Assembly (NCBI RefSeq): GCF_048128805.1
Contig: NC_136004.1
Span: forward strand, 19,860,784 to 19,924,783
Reading direction: 5' to 3'
Source: Centroberyx gerrardi
Lineage: Eukaryota > Chordata > Actinopteri > Beryciformes > Berycidae
DNA: 64,000 nt
The translations under genes and the position numbers were made by a program. This document shows positions 46,401 to 58,600 of the stretch, piece by piece. The stretch's first letter is position 1. The number at the start of each line of letters is the position of its first letter. A model generated the notes under the pieces. The model saw only the letters and a program-made list of their open reading frames with translations, was not told the DNA's origin and searched no databases.

Positions 46401-48686
46401 TCCTTACTCTTTGGATTGACAGTCACACCTCGTACAACTCACGAATCTTATCACTATATTTTTTAAAGTTGCTCCTCTGTACAAGTTGATTAAGCAGAGA
46501 CACTTCAAACAGTTTCCCTTTCAAAGTGGAGCGGATAGTCAGAGGAGCAGAGGGGCTTATTACCAATTTAACACTAAATAAATATGCAGTATGTATTATG
46601 CAACAGTTGTTGTTATACCTTCATGTCTAGTAAGTCATCCTTCTTTCCCCCATGAGTCTCTTGCTACTTGTTGGACTAGCAGTAGACAGTGACAGCCATT
46701 AAACTTCTGCCTTGGCTTTGGGGAATAGTCAAGTCACACAAGGTGGAGGATAGAATCGGCCATAGAAATGAATGAAAAAAAAAACTGAGCATAAATGAAT
46801 AAATAAATGAGTAAGACAGTGCATTAACAAGAATAATGCTTGTTTTATTTCCCCATTTACATATTTCCCTATTTATTTGTGTGTTTGTCCCTGCTGTGAT
46901 AATGGGGCTGCGTCAGTTAAACACATGCAGGTGGTCATAACTTCACAATTAGGCTATAAGTTGGTCACTGCCAAGAAGACTGGCCAGGCCAATTACTGTG
47001 ATGATTGATGTTGTGATTTCCAGAGAATTAAGACATTTGGCTTCTACTGCAGAGACAATAATGCTTTTCACTGTAGAGTCAGTGAACTAATAGTTTCTTC
47101 ACTATGCCTTAACTAGTGTCGGACACTATGGCTACTGAAGAATTATTAGCATATTATGGAGCAGGAAATGCAGAAATACAGAAATAAATTAATAAGGAAA
47201 TCAATGTTCTTTTTTGGGGGGGGATTACGTATTGTTTTACTCATTTATTAAATTATATTCACGTTAATTTTTTCCATGTATTTATTGACAGGTTTCTCTG
47301 CATATTATCTTATACATGTATTTATGTATAGTATTTAATCATAGTTTTATATATTTATTAATTTATTTCTCATTATGGCCAATTCTGTCTACTTCAAGTA
47401 AAATGAAAAACGCTATAGAGTTGGGATATTTTCAAGCAACATCTCTTGCCAGTGTGGATGTTGTTGTTGCTGTGAGTGATGTGGCACGGCCCCTTCCCCT
47501 TGGAGTCAGACTCCTCACACCTGTCTCCTGATGCTGTGGAAGCATCTACAGCCTATAAGTCACATTTGGTTTATTATTATGGCCTCTCTCTGCATCATAA
47601 AACACTTAACTGCCCTACCTCAGCTCAGTGCTGCTAATCTATCACACTGCTACAGCTGACTGATGAGGTATCACTCTGTAAATCAGCCAGACAGTCAGTG
47701 AATTGGTAAGGTTGGTGAGAGGAGACGCTACAAGGTTTTTGCCTGATTTTCGCATCAAATAGGCCTTCCCAATTTTAGGTATTTAGAGGTAAAAATGCAA
47801 TTTCTTTGGAATTTCTGAATTGAAAATGTGTCTTGACAGTGGCAAGTAATCTTGTAGCTTGCACCCATCTTCAGTCAGCTAGGCCTGCTGTGATTTACTA
47901 TTTGTAATCCTTGGGCAGATTAGTTAGTGATAGATTGTATTCTTCAGGTCTATTTGACTATTTAGATTTGTTTACTAATTATCTTTATAAAGTGTTTTTG
48001 CATTATCTAATCTTGATTTAATTTGATGTACTTCATTCATCTCCCAAAGGGGAAATCCTCTTTTCACCCTTTTGTTGGGGATGTAATATCTGGGGCCGGG
48101 CTTGTAATCGAACCCAGGTCCGTCTTGCCGTGGCCTCAGCGCTAACCACTAACCACAGTGCCGCCACTTTCTGAATCTTGAATCGCTAAGTGCTATATTG
48201 ATTGTGGGTGCACATGCTCATGGGTGTGTATTTGTGTGCTGGATGCAGGGTTTCCTGTAGAATTTTTTAATTGTAACTCTGAGACCCAGGTTTGCTCCTG
48301 GGCCCATTCCAGGATCTGATCCAATAGGTGTTGCAGTTTAGGAATGGCTCTTATTTGAATATTTATATCATTATGTATGGATATCCTCTTCTTTTCCTGC
48401 TGTAATTGCAACTCTAATAGTTTTTTTTGTCCAGTATAGCCAAATCATGACTTTTCATTGTATCTACACTTATCTCTCAGCGACCGCCCACAGTTATCTA
48501 CATAACTGTGGGTGATCACCGCAGCTAAATGAATGTAAAGAAAACACTGGATGTGTGTGTGTGTGTGTGTTCCAGCTGGAGCATGTTGGCTGGCAGCTGA
48601 ACCTGCAGATGGCCCAGTCCAGCCAAGCCAAACTGAAGGATCCCAGTGCTATCCTCCAACTGGGGCTTCGCAGTGAAGACTCTGAG
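43459..48686 (+). CDS. commd10: COMM domain-containing protein 10, first five exons (3' partial)
   Basis: Exons: 43459-43487, 43836-43926, 45155-45265, 45934-46089, 48576-48686, all GT-AG, giving 498 nt (166 aa) in phase. Human COMMD10 has 202 residues, so about 35 C-terminal residues (the second half of the COMM domain) are missing. I could not find the corresponding exons to the right edge, so they probably lie beyond 64,000. The N-terminal helical domain has [38 protein letters not shown] and the COMM start [21 protein letters not shown], closely matching the vertebrate protein. Known role: subunit of the CCC/Commander complex, which works with Retriever in endosomal cargo recycling and copper/NF-kB regulation. 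Exon 4 and 5 acceptors are built on microsatellites, and a local duplication flanks exons 3-4. Confidence 0.95.
44242..44302. repeat. 61-bp direct repeat R1
   Basis: Identical over 61 bp to 44,779-44,839. It precedes duplication unit S1. Confidence 0.9.
44304..44779. repeat. Local duplication unit S1 (476 bp)
   Basis: Matches 46,477-46,955 in direct orientation with about eight substitutions and one 3-bp indel (about 98% by eye). It lies in commd10 intron 2; the partner lies in intron 4. Confidence 0.93.
44779..44839. repeat. 61-bp direct repeat R2
   Basis: Identical to R1 (44,242-44,302), immediately after S1. No copy follows S2. Confidence 0.9.
45884..45932 (+). repeat. (CTCCT)n microsatellite at the commd10 exon 4 acceptor
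   Basis: About eight to nine CTCCT units run into CAG at 45,931-45,933 and form the whole polypyrimidine tract. Confidence 0.93.
46477..46955. repeat. Local duplication unit S2 (479 bp)
   Basis: Second copy of S1, 2.17 kb downstream. It carries the 3-bp insertion in CCTTCTTTCCCCC. Confidence 0.93.
46956..48000 (+). other. commd10 intron 4, right part
   Basis: AT-rich unique sequence; nothing recognised before the SINE. Confidence 0.5.
48010..48168 (-). mobile_element. tRNA-derived SINE
   Basis: The minus strand starts GGCGGCACTGTGGTTAG, with GGTTAGCGCTGAGGCC as the A-box region and GGTTCGATTACAAG as the B-box region (plus 48,104-48,117), then a non-tRNA tail (GGAAATCC..CCCTTTGGGAGATG direction). 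It is a recognisable fish SINE type in commd10 intron 4. Confidence 0.7.
48551..48571 (+). repeat. (TG)n tract at the commd10 exon 5 acceptor
   Basis: About ten TG units followed by TTCCAG (AG at 48,574-48,575). CA/TG-rich runs also follow the exon at 48,690-48,805. Confidence 0.9.
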
Positions 48687-50869
48687 GTATGCACACACAC
48701 ACCTGTGTATGTGTGCACAGTACACACACACAATGTAAATGTCATTCTCTCTCTTGCTCTTTTTCTCTCACAGACATGCAGATATCTACACACACACACA
48801 CACAAGTAGAAAACAGGTATTTGTTATCAATTCTAAGCAGAGAACTGTTCAGTGCTCATTCCTCCTTGAGGAACCTATTCATCCTTCATCCAATCTATCC
48901 CTCCTTCTTTGCCAATAGATCCTAATCCCTTTGGTGTCTCTCTTGACCCTGAGGTACATCTGGGTCCAGAGCAACTGCAGTGTAAAGACCAGAGACCAGG
49001 GAGCTTGTTATCCAAAGCCTCCAGGGTCTCTTTATTCTCTTTAGAGGCTTACACTGTGGCTAGGATTGGACTATATGTGCATTTATTGGGGGCTTATGTT
49101 GTAGCTAACACTGCACTGTCCCTTTATTTAGCCCTTGTGTTCCCATTTTTTTTACATAAACATTTAGGGCCTTATTCAGCTCATTAGTTATTGTTTCAGT
49201 ATTAATAGGCCTACTCTTAATATTCACTGTTTTGATTTAAATATTATTATTGTTATTATTATAAGTAGTAGTAGTAGTAGTAGTAATAGTATTTACATCA
49301 CAACAGAAAGTATTAAAAGTTTTAATACAGAATATAAACATAAAAATGGAAACATGATAGACCACCCAAAAAATGGAAACGCACACAAGTATATGGATTT
49401 GCATTGCACTGTTTCCATTCATTTGTATTCTCCAGAGTTTGTTTGGATCCCTATTAGCTAATGCTGCCTAGTTACTGTAATAGCCGGGACCTTGAGGGTC
49501 TGCCTGGCTCATTTCTGTCTCGTCCATTGGGAGATAGATTGTTCTCTAGTCTAGCTATTGCACAAATGAGGACCTCAAAGCTTTTAAACCTTGGCAGTTT
49601 TTTTTTTTTACATTAAATTACATTAAACATTTCTATGAGAGTGTAAAAAAAAGTATGTGATGTGTGAATAACTCATTTTACTAGATTTGGTGTTTTGATT
49701 CTGCTATACACCTTAACAGCCTCAAATATTGACACAGCTTATGTACGATAAGATTAATCAAGTGTTGTTGATGTTTTGTCAGATATTTGAAATATATTCA
49801 GCATTCTGGCTTAATAGTAAATGTGGCAGCAGGCCAGACTCACCGGTGGTAATATTGATGCCCAGTGCCAGGGTTTCACCTGCATATTAAACTCTTATAT
49901 CATGTAACAGAAAATTTGAACCTCAGAATGTTAAAATATGGTGCATCTTTTCATTGCAACATGAGGGCTTCAGAAAGGTTTTTAGGTGCCTTATTTATGC
50001 CGCAAAGTTAGTTGTGTGATCTTAGAGTCTCCGCCTTTCCCTGTACAAAACCCATCCCACTGGCAAACTTCATCACCTTTGGCTGTCACAAAACAAAACA
50101 AAGCAAAGCCAAGGAAAACTGTGCCAATAGGCTTTTCTTATTTTCTTTGAATATGCCAGAATCAGCCACAAGGTAGTATGGTGGCATTCTCTTTAGATTG
50201 CTTTTAGGCATTTATATGATGCTGTAGACTAGAGCAGCTTAACATAATTACAATTTGTGTGCCACCTTCATCTCAAGCAGATCCTAGTTCCCAGTTATTA
50301 CTGTAATATTCCTGTTGTCAAAAAAATAAAGCATCATTACTACAGATTCTAAATACTAGACAGGACAGCTGGTTGTTAGCATAGACTGCAATTTTTTGTC
50401 TAGGCCTTTAGGCAATTGACTGGTCTACTTTAAAAGATTTTTTGCCACAAAATGGTGGGACTGATTATTCCCCTAGCCTTGTTCTAGCTGACTAGTCAAG
50501 TGTCTCTTTTGTATGCTGCTTAGTATTCTGTCCCTAGAGAATGCCAGCCCAGCTCAAACATGGAATTAGGGATGACATATTCAAATTGCTGCTGTCCTTA
50601 AGTGTGGGCCTATAGGCTTAAGCTAGAGAAAATATATGTTTTTCTTTATCTCCTTGGATGCAACAACGGGAGGATTTTACTGTTTTTCACCATATTCTCC
50701 CCAGGCTAGAGAAAGACGAATTAATTTATTTAAATCCACTTACACAATTCCCCTCGTGGGTGGAGATAGCCAGGGGGCTGAAGCAAGACTAGGTTAATAG
50801 TGTAGAGGGAGCTGCCACAGTTCACCAACAACTTCACTTAACAACACTGAGGCGCACTTCCTCCGGTAA

Positions 50870-50883
50870 GCAGCAGGGGGCAC
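50870..50883 (+). promoter_or_regulatory. CTCF-like site
   Basis: GCAGCAGGGGGCAC matches the vertebrate CTCF core (CCASYAGRKGGCRS) at all but the first base. Binding is inference. Confidence 0.4.
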
Positions 50884-51187
50884 TGTTGTCCCACAGGTAG
50901 GAAAGGGTCTCTCAGCGCCAGTGATAGCTGGATAGGATATCTCGTTTAAATTTGTATTTAGGCAGTCTGAGTGTGCACAGTTTTTATTTCCATTGGTGTT
51001 TCCTGATTAGAGTTTCCTGTCAGTAAGTTTGTTTTCTCCAAACTCTGTGAATTGCACAGTGTAAGTTCTGGAATGTCAAAACATTGTGGTGACTGAGAAG
51101 TAAATTAGTTGCAAATAGCAATGAAACCCCACTGCAAGTGTCATTCTAATTACAATGCAGATTTATAACGCCTTTGCCGCTAAGTGT

Positions 51188-51415
51188 CTAAAAGAGGAGA
51201 AGAGAAAACTGCGAATAGGGGAAATTAGAGGATTAAAGGTGACAGAGGAGAGGAGAAGGGCGAAAGGGAGGGGAAGAGCAAGGAGATGAGAGAAAATATG
51301 AGGGTGAAGGAGAAGAGGTGAAAACAAATAAAATAGGACATAGAGCAAAATAATGAAGATAAGGAGGATAGAGGAAAGGAAATGAAAGAGAAGGAGAGGA
51401 AGGCAAGGAGGGACC
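51188..51415. repeat. Polypurine tract (plus strand)
   Basis: About 225 bp with very few pyrimidines on the plus strand (GAGAGGAGAAGGGCGAAAGGG and similar). Pyrimidine-strand frames here are not genes. Confidence 0.8.
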
Positions 51416-52174
51416 ATCTGTATATTATTGATTGAATGGAAACCAAGCGGAGAGTTAGAGACTCTTCCATCTGACCAGCCTCCTGCTTCATTAGCACGCT
51501 CCCTGAGGAGGAGGAGGAGGAGAGCCAGGGTGCTTCATATCTCCTTCACTAAACAGTATGTGACATATCCCTACAGTACAGTACAGTGGAGGAGATGTTA
51601 GGAGACATATTAGGAGAAATTAGTGGACTGCTTTTTAGGATAGGATTTTTCCATTTCCCTTGAAGGATTTAATTTTAAGGGATTTTTTTTAACTTAACCT
51701 TTTCCTCCCTCCTCCCAGAGTATGTGGATTAACAGTACATAACAGAAATTCAATTTAATACATCACTACCATGGAATAGGCAGGGTAGCCACCCCACCTA
51801 TGGTAGCTGCTACCTGCCAGAATTTAATTTGTATTGGGTTCAGTGGAGAGTTGTTGTGCTTTGTGGTGCTGTTTCATAGGCCTCTGCAGCATGAAAACTG
51901 TGTTGGGGAAACATCGCAATACATTTGCACACAAGCAAATATCCTCACACCCATCTCTTAATGTTCCTAGTGTGGACCATAGTTAATCCTTAGAAGGAGA
52001 AGTGAAACAGGCCTCCCAGTATGCAACATGTTTCATTCATTGTAGATATAGTGTGGCTTCTGTCGTCTAGTGTAGCACCATCCCTAAGGATAAGCAGCTG
52101 AGACAGAACAACTCAGACTCCCTCACCATGCATAAAGGCCCGCCTCCCTAGTGGTCTATACTCTACTTGACTAT

Positions 52175-52420
52175 CAGGAGGAGGAGGAGGTGGAGAAGGA
52201 AGAGGATCAGGAGAGGGAATAGAAGGAAGAAGATGAGGATGAGGGGAAGGTGATGAGGAGGAGGGGGAGGAAGAACAGAGAAAAGGAGATGAGGAGGAGC
52301 AGGAGAGGGATAAAAGGAAGAAGAAGGCACGAGAGGAGGAAGAAGATGAGGCAGAGGAGAAGAGGACGGGGGGAGGTGACATGGAGGAGGAAAGGGGTGG
52401 AAGGAACGGGGGGAGGTCTT
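52175..52420. repeat. GGA/GAA-rich polypurine tract
   Basis: About 245 bp of GAGGAGGAGG, GGAAGAAG and similar on the plus strand, almost without pyrimidines. A (TAG)n lies at 52,497-52,517. Confidence 0.85.
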
Positions 52421-53540
52421 GTGTACATTTCCTTCACTGTTCATTGTGGGATGTATGGAGTAGGGAGCGTTGGGAGTAGTGGATTCCCCTGTATGTGGTA
52501 GTAGTAGTAGTAGTAGTTTTGGGATTCTAGTGTACATTTCCCTCTCCATCATGTATGGGATGTCCCTTTAGTTCAGGCATTTACAGTTGCAGTTATTAAT
52601 GGCTTGCAGAGCTTAGCGTTCATCGCAACAACTGTAAATGTATCCTTTTTTTTCAGAAAAAGAAAGAATCTGTGCTGTTTGGTATTTTGAGAGGGTGTTT
52701 TCTATGCACGCCACCTAGAATACAGATCACCAGATTTAGTCCTTTGCCAACTGCGCAGACCTTGAAATAGAAGTGCACAATCTACCCATTTTAATTCTGA
52801 AGCGTATTGGTTTGGTCTCTGTGAGACAACGCTGCGCTTGAGGAGGAGCAGCACCGACACTAGTAGACTGTTTTGTGCCCAGTATCTGGTGCACACGTCT
52901 CTTCTAATGTTGGTTGCTGGACGTGCCTTAGTAGAGTACATATCGCATGCATGTCTTCTGTCCACTCTGTTTTAGGGTGCTGTGCAGTTTCTCCTTCACT
53001 TTTTATCAGTGTTGGCCAACTCACGGGTGCCCAGGCCCGGGGACTTGTAAAATTTCAGGGGGTCAAGAGACCTCAGAATTTGAGGCAAAGGAATTACATA
53101 AGAGAGAAGAAGATCAAAACTGAGACACAATTAGCAGCCTCCTAGTTTTTAGATGGTTGCCTCTGTTCTAGAATAACTAAGACACACGCCACATTGACCT
53201 ACAAAGGATAAGGTCAAACCTTGACTGATGAAAGGCATAATGAGCAGAAGGCATAATGAGTGGAAGCCATTCTAGAAATGTTATGGCATCTATTTTATTT
53301 TAGTGCTATAGTATTTTGCAAATATGTCCTCTCTTGGGTAGAACAACAGTGCAGCAAGCATGTAAATAGTTGGGATTAAGACAATGATTGTCTAACTAAA
53401 TGTCTACTGCTACACTTGTGCGTAGTTAAGCTTAGTGTGCAGTCTAGTGTGCCTGTACAGCATACTGTACGCCTGCATGTACAATAAGGAAGAGCACTAT
53501 GAACTCAGGCCCCCCAAACATCTGGTGAGACAGAGAGCTC

Positions 53541-53590
53541 ACTTTCTTTCTCTTTCTTTCTCTCTCTCTCTCTCTCTCTCTCCTCTGTGT
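53541..53590. repeat. (CT)n tract
   Basis: TTTC units grading to pure CT. Confidence 0.9.
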
Positions 53591-53750
53591 CCCTCTGTCT
53601 TTCTCTCACCCGTTCTCTTTTTGTTACTCTGCCATTTTTGCTCCCTTTTTCCTTTACGTCCATCCTCCTCTTTCCTAATACTTGTGCGAGTAGACACTAT
53701 GATGTCGCTTTGATGAGTCTGAAAGTTGAAACCCCTTGACAGTCTTGGTG

Positions 53751-53754
53751 TCTG

Positions 53755-53804
<50 letters not shown>

Positions 53805-53821
53805 CTCTCTCTCTCTCTCTG
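53751..53821. repeat. (CT)n tract
   Basis: About 70 bp of CT with few interruptions. Confidence 0.9.
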
Positions 53822-55500
53822 TCCATTGGCATTAGAATGAGCCACTGCTCTGCCGTCCCAGGGGAGGCTGACATTCATAATACAGAACATCCACTTGCGA
53901 GGCAGACACTGCCGATTTCAATATTTATTGTGGACACGCTAGGCCGCAAAGGCCCAGGATAATAGCTAGTGAGCTAATGTAGCTTCTATATGCTGGCTCA
54001 GACTTCAAAGGATGTCTGTAGTTGATAGCTTCAGACAGACTTGATCAGAATTGATGAAGTAGTAAGGCTCTTAGAGTTTCAAACAGCAGCAGGAAAAAAT
54101 TAGGTAAATGTAGCTTTAAAGCAAAACTCCAATCCAAAACATAATTTGCATATGTTCCTCCTATGATCTTAGACAATTTGATCAAAATTTGTGAACATGA
54201 ACAACTTGAACCCAAAATCTACTTGACGTGACTCTACTGTGACTCTGCATTGTGTCAAGACAGACAACCTCAAGCTACTCTACTGACAGTGAACTGGAGA
54301 ATGACTTTGTGCACTTCTAGCAACAATTGAGCAATTAAAATGCATCTATTCTACAGACAGTTCTTTCTTGAATGCCAAGTGCACCAGTAGTATGTATTAG
54401 TAAGCATACAGTCGAATGTGCAGTAGTTTTACAATGGCTACATCTGTATTTAGTCTCAAACCTCTCATAGGAGGAGTGCCTGCAAGCGTCATAGACAGCC
54501 CCGCTGTTAATTGTGCTCATTCATACCCAAGTGCTACTGAATTATCTGAAAGATCATATTTCTACCAGATCAGTAAGCATAGCGGCTTCTTCGATTCTGC
54601 TACATTTGCGTCACTCTACCTCAACATGAGCACTGCTTCTTTTTCTACCGTTTTCTTTGTTACAGTTCCCAAAAATAAATGTCATAGTGCTATTTTCCCT
54701 TTCTTTTATTTGTGACTTATTCATGAGTGAATCTTCCATTTGTTGTTTGAAATTTTTGTCAAGTTGTCCCCAGCCAGTACCAAATTATAAGCCAACTAAT
54801 TCTAGTTTGTGGAAACCTGCTTGTTTTTGTTATCAAAGCATCAGACATGAAAGACTTTTCTTCTTGTGATTCTAATTTATTTTCTCTGTCCTGGCTTTCA
54901 GCAGCAGTGCTGTAATCACAGAGGAACGGAAGCTCTTTGTTTGAAAGCGCACACACACACACGCACGTACACGAAGATGCACAGACATACACACTCACGC
55001 ACATCGAGCCCTCACAGTGAAGGCTGCGACCTTATTTATTAAAACTGAGAGATGAAGAATGCAATTAAACATCCCATTTGACTTGTGTGAGGACTGAGGT
55101 GCTGTGATCAGCACCTCCCTGAACATCCCTCCCTGCTCCACTCTGCCTCACATCTCCCTGTCAAAACAGCATCGCGAACAGCGGGCCAAACTCTGAACAC
55201 AACGCAAAGCTCCCCTGAAAAGTTACATAAAGCCTGCTTCTTGCCTCCCACAGGCTCTGTCATGTAGCCCCAACAAACAACACTTGCACAGCAGATCCAA
55301 CCTTTTTATTTATCATTGGAGGGATTACATGGCCAGATCAATATATTGGAGAGCTCTGATGTAAACGCTACCACATTCAAATCCTCTGCACCAAGCCACC
55401 CACCAGCCAGGGAGGACAAAGGCAGCTCTGTCTCAATCTCTCCTTGCCTTGCTCTACATGTCCCAAGATGCTTTGTTGCTTTGTGTGCACATCTTTTTAA

Positions 55501-55593
<93 letters not shown>

Positions 55594-55620
55594 TCTCTCT
55601 CCCCCTCTCCCCCTGGTGAT
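55501..55620. repeat. Long (CT)n tract
   Basis: About 120 bp, broken by CCATCTCT units. Related CT tracts follow at 55,735-55,765 and 55,850-55,915. Confidence 0.92.
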
Positions 55621-58600
55621 TTGTTATTCTCCTGTGGGATTTGGGATCCCATTCAGCGGGAGCCCATTGTTCAGCTCTTATCCATTCCTGAGGATGGGCC
55701 CCGCAAGGCAGAATGGCTGGCTGTGGGTGCTTCCCTCTCTCCCTCTCCCTCTCTCTCTCTCCCTTCACCCCACTCTTCGCCTCCTCACTCCTTGCTCTAT
55801 GCCATACAATGATGTCATGGCTTTTATTTGCTTCAGAGGTACCCACTGATTCTCTCTCTCTCTCTCTCCCTCTCTCACTCTTTATCACGCTCTCTCTCTC
55901 TTTCTCTTTTTCAGTCCCTTTCCCAGATTCTTTTGCCTCTGAAAAGGCTCCTGGGGGATTTGGGGATGTTTGGATGTTGTTTAGCACACCCACGGTACAT
56001 GCTTGACACCCAGATAGGGAAGCCGTCAACCCGGCAAATCCAACCGCAACTCCCATTTAAATCTCATTGATTTAACATCCCTCTTTTATTCTCACATCTC
56101 CCACTCCTGTGATCAGCTTTTATTTCTCTCTGTTTATTCAGCCCATTTTGTTTCACAACCAGTTTGTGAGTAATCATTAATCCCCCGATAATGTGGTTCC
56201 ATTTTGCAGTAGCCGGTAGCACCGGTAAAAGTGTGCTTAAGACCGAGATCGTCAGATGTGTATGTGTGTTTTTTTTCTTCATTTCAGTAAAAAAATTTTG
56301 TTAGAGTTTATTTTAGAGAAGCTGCTTTAACTCTTGGCTGAACTATACTGGAGTGAGAAATCTATTCAGCTGAAACAAGGCACACTGATTGCAGAACAGC
56401 AGAGCCAAATCACATCCATTCATTCCGGTGAAGGTTGGCTGATAGGCGTAAATGTAAAAAAAGGCTGCATTTTTTTTTTCAAAATATTGTAATAATGCAG
56501 ACATATTATCATGCCATCATCAGGTTTGGGTATTTATTCATGTTGTTTCTGTTTTGATTGTTCTATAGCATTCTTTTGTTTTCTGAATTGTGCAGCATTT
56601 CATAACAACAGTTGTCTTTGTGTGCTTGCATTGTGCTGTGATGGGATATAATCGTAGTGAAATGATACCCAGCTAGGCCTTTTGCTTTTCTTGAAATAAT
56701 GATTATAGTGAGTGGGTTGGAGCCTGGCGCTGTTGTCAACAGACATGCAATGATAGGGCATGGAGTGCTTCCTCCGCCTGTATCAACAAATTGTCACCAG
56801 TGTCTTACAGAACAGCCAACCTCTTTGATGTTGATATTTGAGAGTGTATTGTTGAAAGGTAAAGTATAGCTGTAGAATGCAGCCGCTGAGTCCAGAGTGG
56901 CCTGAATTCAGTCTACATGCCACAGGTGCACGTTGCTCGCACCATAGCTACTAGTCAACAGCATTTCTCTATTCAGCCTGCTAGCCAAGGCTGCTCAGTG
57001 CAATGAATTTCTACTTTGGAATGAACTGAATAGCCCCGCATAGAAATGGTAAATATATTGTCTTGCATCATAACTACATTTGTTGATGACACCACATTTG
57101 TGTCTGGCATTGTGTTGGAGGTTAGTGATTAAATGTATTTGATCTGTTGGAGGGGCAGCTGAAGTTGACCTGTACCAGGCTTCATCTTCAGGCTTCAGCC
57201 ATACTGTAAAGTGGAACCCTCTCTCTCTCTCTCTGCCTCTCTCTCTCACTCACACACACATTATAACCCCCCCCCCCACCTCACTGAGTGTGAAAGCGAC
57301 AGTGTCTACATACCATGGGGGTACAGGCTGGCTGCCTTGGCAATCCTCTAGCGCTGCCACATAGTGGAAAAAACGGGTTCTACAGTTGTGAATAGCAGCC
57401 ATCACCCGCCCTCTCTCCCTTGCTCATGCACATACACACAAACACATACATACACACACAGAGGCAAACACACACACAGCCCCACTGCCTATGACCCCCA
57501 CTATCTCTGTGCCAACCCCATACATTAAAATGCATACTGTTTCAAAATGGAAGCCCTGGCTGAAGGGGTTGAGTGCCACTTATCCAGGAACCTGGCACAC
57601 CACTTGTTAGTTAGGAAAGGCTCACACTACAAGATTTTGGCTGGCTTAGCTCTTATTTATACCACCCCACACACATTTAGAAGATTAAGGCGAAAATCCT
57701 TTGTCATCTCTTTTCTCAGCGGCTTCCTCGGAGTCGCCTCATCCTAAGCAGATTCTTTTACCATAGAAAGCGGCAAACTTGGAGTTAGTAACAAGGAAGT
57801 TAACTTTGTTCTGATTGGCACACCTGATGTTTGACTGGAGCAATCAGTCAGGTCATGTTTGTTGATCAGTGGGATGCAATAAAATGTGGAGGAAATACCT
57901 TGGTGTAAAAGGAGTCTAGCTTGCCAGGCTATTCTAAGAGTATTCCTCAAAATTTGCAGCAAATTTATAGCTTAATTAGTTCAAGAAATCTCATAGTGCG
58001 GATCCACCCTTAGTTCATGTCATTTTGCTACACTACATTACCTATCCATGACTGCTCTTTCCAATGCTTGCTGCTCTTCAACTACAGCACGTTGTCGGCA
58101 CTTTCCAGCCCTGTTGGAAAGTAGACAGAGTTCCTTTGCTTGGCAGCAGAGGCTGGTACATGACATGCCGCCTTCTCTCTTTCTCCGTATCAGGCATCGC
58201 TAGCTAGCTGCCACTACCATAATCATCTTGTTATGGCTCACACAAGGCTCGTGTTCCTTGGCTTGTTTATCTTGGCGCGAGAGCTATTGAGTGTCTCCAT
58301 TCTCCATGGCTCTGCAACGTCAAGCCTCTTGATTTAAAGGCTCTTAGGCATGAGGCTTTATTTTGTGTTTTTAAAAAAAAGACCCAAGGACGGATTTTGG
58401 GAAATGATATGAGATGTGAGATCACAGTAAATGTGTGAAAATATGGTTAGTTTTTCACCGCAGCTCTCGGGTTATTGGTTAATAAAAGGTGGTGATCTGT
58501 TTGATCTGATTTGATTACGGTGCACTAATAACACACACACCCACACACTATGAATTGAAAGATTAATTTAGGTACATTTCTCCAGATAAAAATTATTTAG

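Noticed and set aside
52113-52552. Several overlapping minus-strand frames rich in Ser/Pro/Leu
   Set aside because: They come from the polypurine tract; all three frames are open because the pyrimidine strand rarely makes stops.
52633-52700. Possible commd10 exon 6 after TTTTTTTTCAG
   Set aside because: The translation (KKKESVLFGIL...) does not match the expected COMM-domain end and no donor keeps the frame.
55316-56056. Long frames (177 and 200 aa) on both strands
   Set aside because: They are Ser-Leu or Arg-Glu readings of CT/GA microsatellites with no splice context or motifs.
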